A stretch of 5,973 nt of DNA, from positions 1 through 5,973 of the forward strand of contig DATKKE010000047.1 of NCBI GenBank assembly GCA_035543455.1. The letters run 5' to 3'. Below the pieces are notes generated by a model. That model worked only from the letters and a program-made list of their open reading frames with translations, had not been told where the DNA came from and did not search any database. The translations under genes were made by a program, and so were the position numbers. This document shows, piece after piece, positions 5,003-5,973 of the stretch (positions are counted from its first letter, which is position 1; each line of letters begins with the position of its first letter). The DNA comes from CAIKOD01 sp035543455 (GTDB lineage: Archaea > Halobacteriota > Methanomicrobia > Methanomicrobiales > Methanospirillaceae).

Positions 5003-5191
5003 TCACTTCGTTTCGGAGAGCAATATTCCTGATCTCCCGATATTCTCCAATTCAAGTTCGTCGATCAGGATCGTAACCATTTCCGGGCCGACACCCAGGG
5101 TCTCCGTGATGATATGGGTAAATTCCTTCACCATGGTCCTTTTCTGTGCGGTTGTCCGTCCCTTTGCCATTTTAATAATAACGACCGGCAT
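5003..5191 (-). CDS. 4-oxalocrotonate tautomerase-family protein
   Basis: A 62-residue protein of the length usual for single-domain tautomerases, which work as hexamers with the N-terminal proline, exposed after Met removal, as the catalytic base. The start at 5191 is chosen because it places Pro directly after Met (MPVVIIKMAKGRT); the frame runs open farther upstream but that part shows no homology. Without Met, the residues align ungapped with Pseudomonas 4-OT: Pro1 and Arg11 are present, with TAQKRTMVKEFTHIITETLG forming the helix and VTILIDEL the second strand. Arg39 is replaced by Thr and Phe50 by Ile, so true 4-oxalocrotonate turnover is doubtful and the substrate is unknown. It lies 64 bp behind the malic enzyme on the same strand; the T5 tract between them suggests separate transcripts, but read-through is possible. 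Confidence 0.85.
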   Translation of the reverse strand: MPVVIIKMAKGRTTAQKRTMVKEFTHIITETLGVGPEMVTILIDELELENIGRSGILLSETK

Positions 5192-5250
5192 AGTACCTGA
5201 AAAGCGTATGTCGCAAAGAATGATTAATCCCGCGTACCCGGGGCGCAGAT

Positions 5251-5255
5251 AAAAA
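5251..5255 (-). terminator. T5 tract directly after the malic enzyme stop
   Basis: On the minus strand TTTTT follows the TAA stop immediately. Short oligo-T runs can end archaeal transcripts, but five T without a longer tract is weak and may be leaky. Confidence 0.25.
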
Positions 5256-5972
5256 TTAATCTTCCGTTCTCCGTGCACATCCGCTTGCGATTGCCGCCTC
5301 TTTGACCGCTTTTGCGATTGCTGACGTAACCCTACGATCGAGTACGCTCGGAAGTATGCGGTCCTTTGCCGGGTTCCTGATATAATTTGCAAGGGCATGA
5401 GCTGCGGCAACTTTCATTTCATTGGTGATTTTTGTAGCACGTGCATCAAGAGCCCCGCGGAAAACCCCGGGAAATGCAAGTGCATTATTGATCTGGTTGG
5501 GGAAATCACTCCGCCCGGTCCCGGCGATCGCAGCACCTGCATCGAGGGCATCACCGGGCATAATTTCGGGGACCGGGTTTGCCATTGCAAAGACGATGGG
5601 ATCCTTGTTCATCTTCCTGACCATTTTCTTCGTGATAATCCCCGGTGCCGACACCCCTATAACTACATCGGCCCCCCCCATGGCGCATGCAATATCTCCT
5701 GTTCTGCCCTCCCTGTTCGTTTCATCGGCAAGGATAAACTTGTATTTGTTGGCGTAGAGCCCTTCGCGCTGGCGGTAAATAATGCCTTTCGTGTCGCAGA
5801 CGATGATATCGTGAACCGGCCGGCAGTAGTCGGGATTATAACCGATGCACTTCAGAAGCCGGGTAATCGCATAACCGGCCGCACCGGCACCGCAGATAAC
5901 GATATTTAATTCTTCAAACTCTTTTCCCGTTACCTTGCAGGCATTAAGGAGGGCCGCCAGAACGACGATTGC
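5256..5972 (-). CDS. NAD(P)-dependent malic enzyme, C-terminal part (5' end beyond window)
   Basis: Malic enzyme decarboxylates malate to pyruvate and CO2 with reduction of NAD(P)+, linking the C4 acids to pyruvate. The frame is open from the right edge to the TAA at 5256-5258 and gives 238 residues; the start lies outside the window, and an internal ATG at 5681 is not it. The visible part begins near the Rossmann domain: IVICGAGAAGYAITRLL (GxGxxG loop), then VCDTKGIIY, GADVVIGVSAPG, VFAMANPVPEI and TGRSDFPNQINNALAFPG. The latter two are signature blocks of bacterial and archaeal malic enzymes, and the second Asn of SDFPNQINN is a malate contact in the family. The C-terminus ends soon after, with no phosphotransacetylase domain, so this is the short form. 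The Asp in VCDTKG fits NAD+ better than NADP+, but cofactor choice is inference. Confidence 0.93.
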   Translation of the reverse strand, partial: AIVVLAALLNACKVTGKEFEELNIVICGAGAAGYAITRLLKCIGYNPDYCRPVHDIIVCDTKGIIYRQREGLYANKYKFILADETNREGRTGDIACAMGGADVVIGVSAPGIITKKMVRKMNKDPIVFAMANPVPEIMPGDALDAGAAIAGTGRSDFPNQINNALAFPGVFRGALDARATKITNEMKVAAAHALANYIRNPAKDRILPSVLDRRVTSAIAKAVKEAAIASGCARRTED

Positions 5973-5973
5973 A

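Noticed and set aside
5234..5245. CCGGGGCG near the malic enzyme end as a second copy of the tRNA-end repeat
   Set aside because: Only eight bases match and the T-loop part is missing, so it does not form an att pair with 339-360.
5192..5410. N-terminal extension of the tautomerase frame up to 5410
   Set aside because: The extension would bury the catalytic proline, shows no homology and overlaps the malic enzyme 3' end; start at 5191 exposes Pro1 as the family requires.
5397..5909. 170-codon plus-strand frame opposite malic enzyme
   Set aside because: The minus strand encodes clear malic enzyme motifs over the same bases; this frame is its shadow.

Overview
The window looks like a piece of chromosome from a methanogenic archaeon, most likely of the Methanomicrobiales (Methanoregula-like). 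This placement is inferred from four things: an archaeal-type ThrRS C-terminus, a secreted PEGA-domain protein, TATA-like boxes in place of bacterial -35/-10 promoters, and oligo-T stops. It could not be tested by a database search.

Layout. (1) 2-268: the 3' end of thrS (+), followed by a small hairpin and a T-rich stretch. (2) 269-934: no convincing gene. It holds a 22-nt copy of the 3' end of a tRNA (probably Asp) that has no tRNA body, a perfect 16-bp palindrome, a doubtful 59-codon ORF and a 12-bp inverted repeat. (3) 935-2419: a secreted protein with an N-terminal PEGA domain and a probable beta-propeller that carries a perfect Asp-box. (4) 2420-3297: about 880 bp without a gene, AT-rich, with two GC-rich islands full of inverted repeats. 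These are the best candidates for something undescribed: a possible structured RNA at 2732-2861, and a structured block at 3083-3246 flanked by 9-bp direct repeats and containing a T7 tract. (5) 3511-3840 (-): a small secreted protein of unknown function, with a strong ribosome binding site, a strong hairpin terminator, and a 9-bp-arm operator-like dyad upstream. (6) 4007-4876 (+): a proline dehydrogenase-family flavoenzyme with its main active-site residues present. (7) 5003-5191 (-): a 4-oxalocrotonate tautomerase-family protein with Pro1 and Arg11 but not Arg39 or Phe50. (8) 5256 to the right edge (-): the C-terminal half of an NAD(P)-dependent malic enzyme.

The right third is ordinary central and amino-acid metabolism, with proline dehydrogenase convergent to the tautomerase and malic enzyme. 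No P5C dehydrogenase lies beside the proline dehydrogenase. The middle and left are accessory-like: secreted proteins, long spacers, dyads, and a tRNA 3' remnant of the kind left by site-specific integration. No CRISPR array, intact transposase or integrase, or intact RNA gene is visible. No single stretch proves a new system; the two structured islands and the tRNA remnant deserve the first look.
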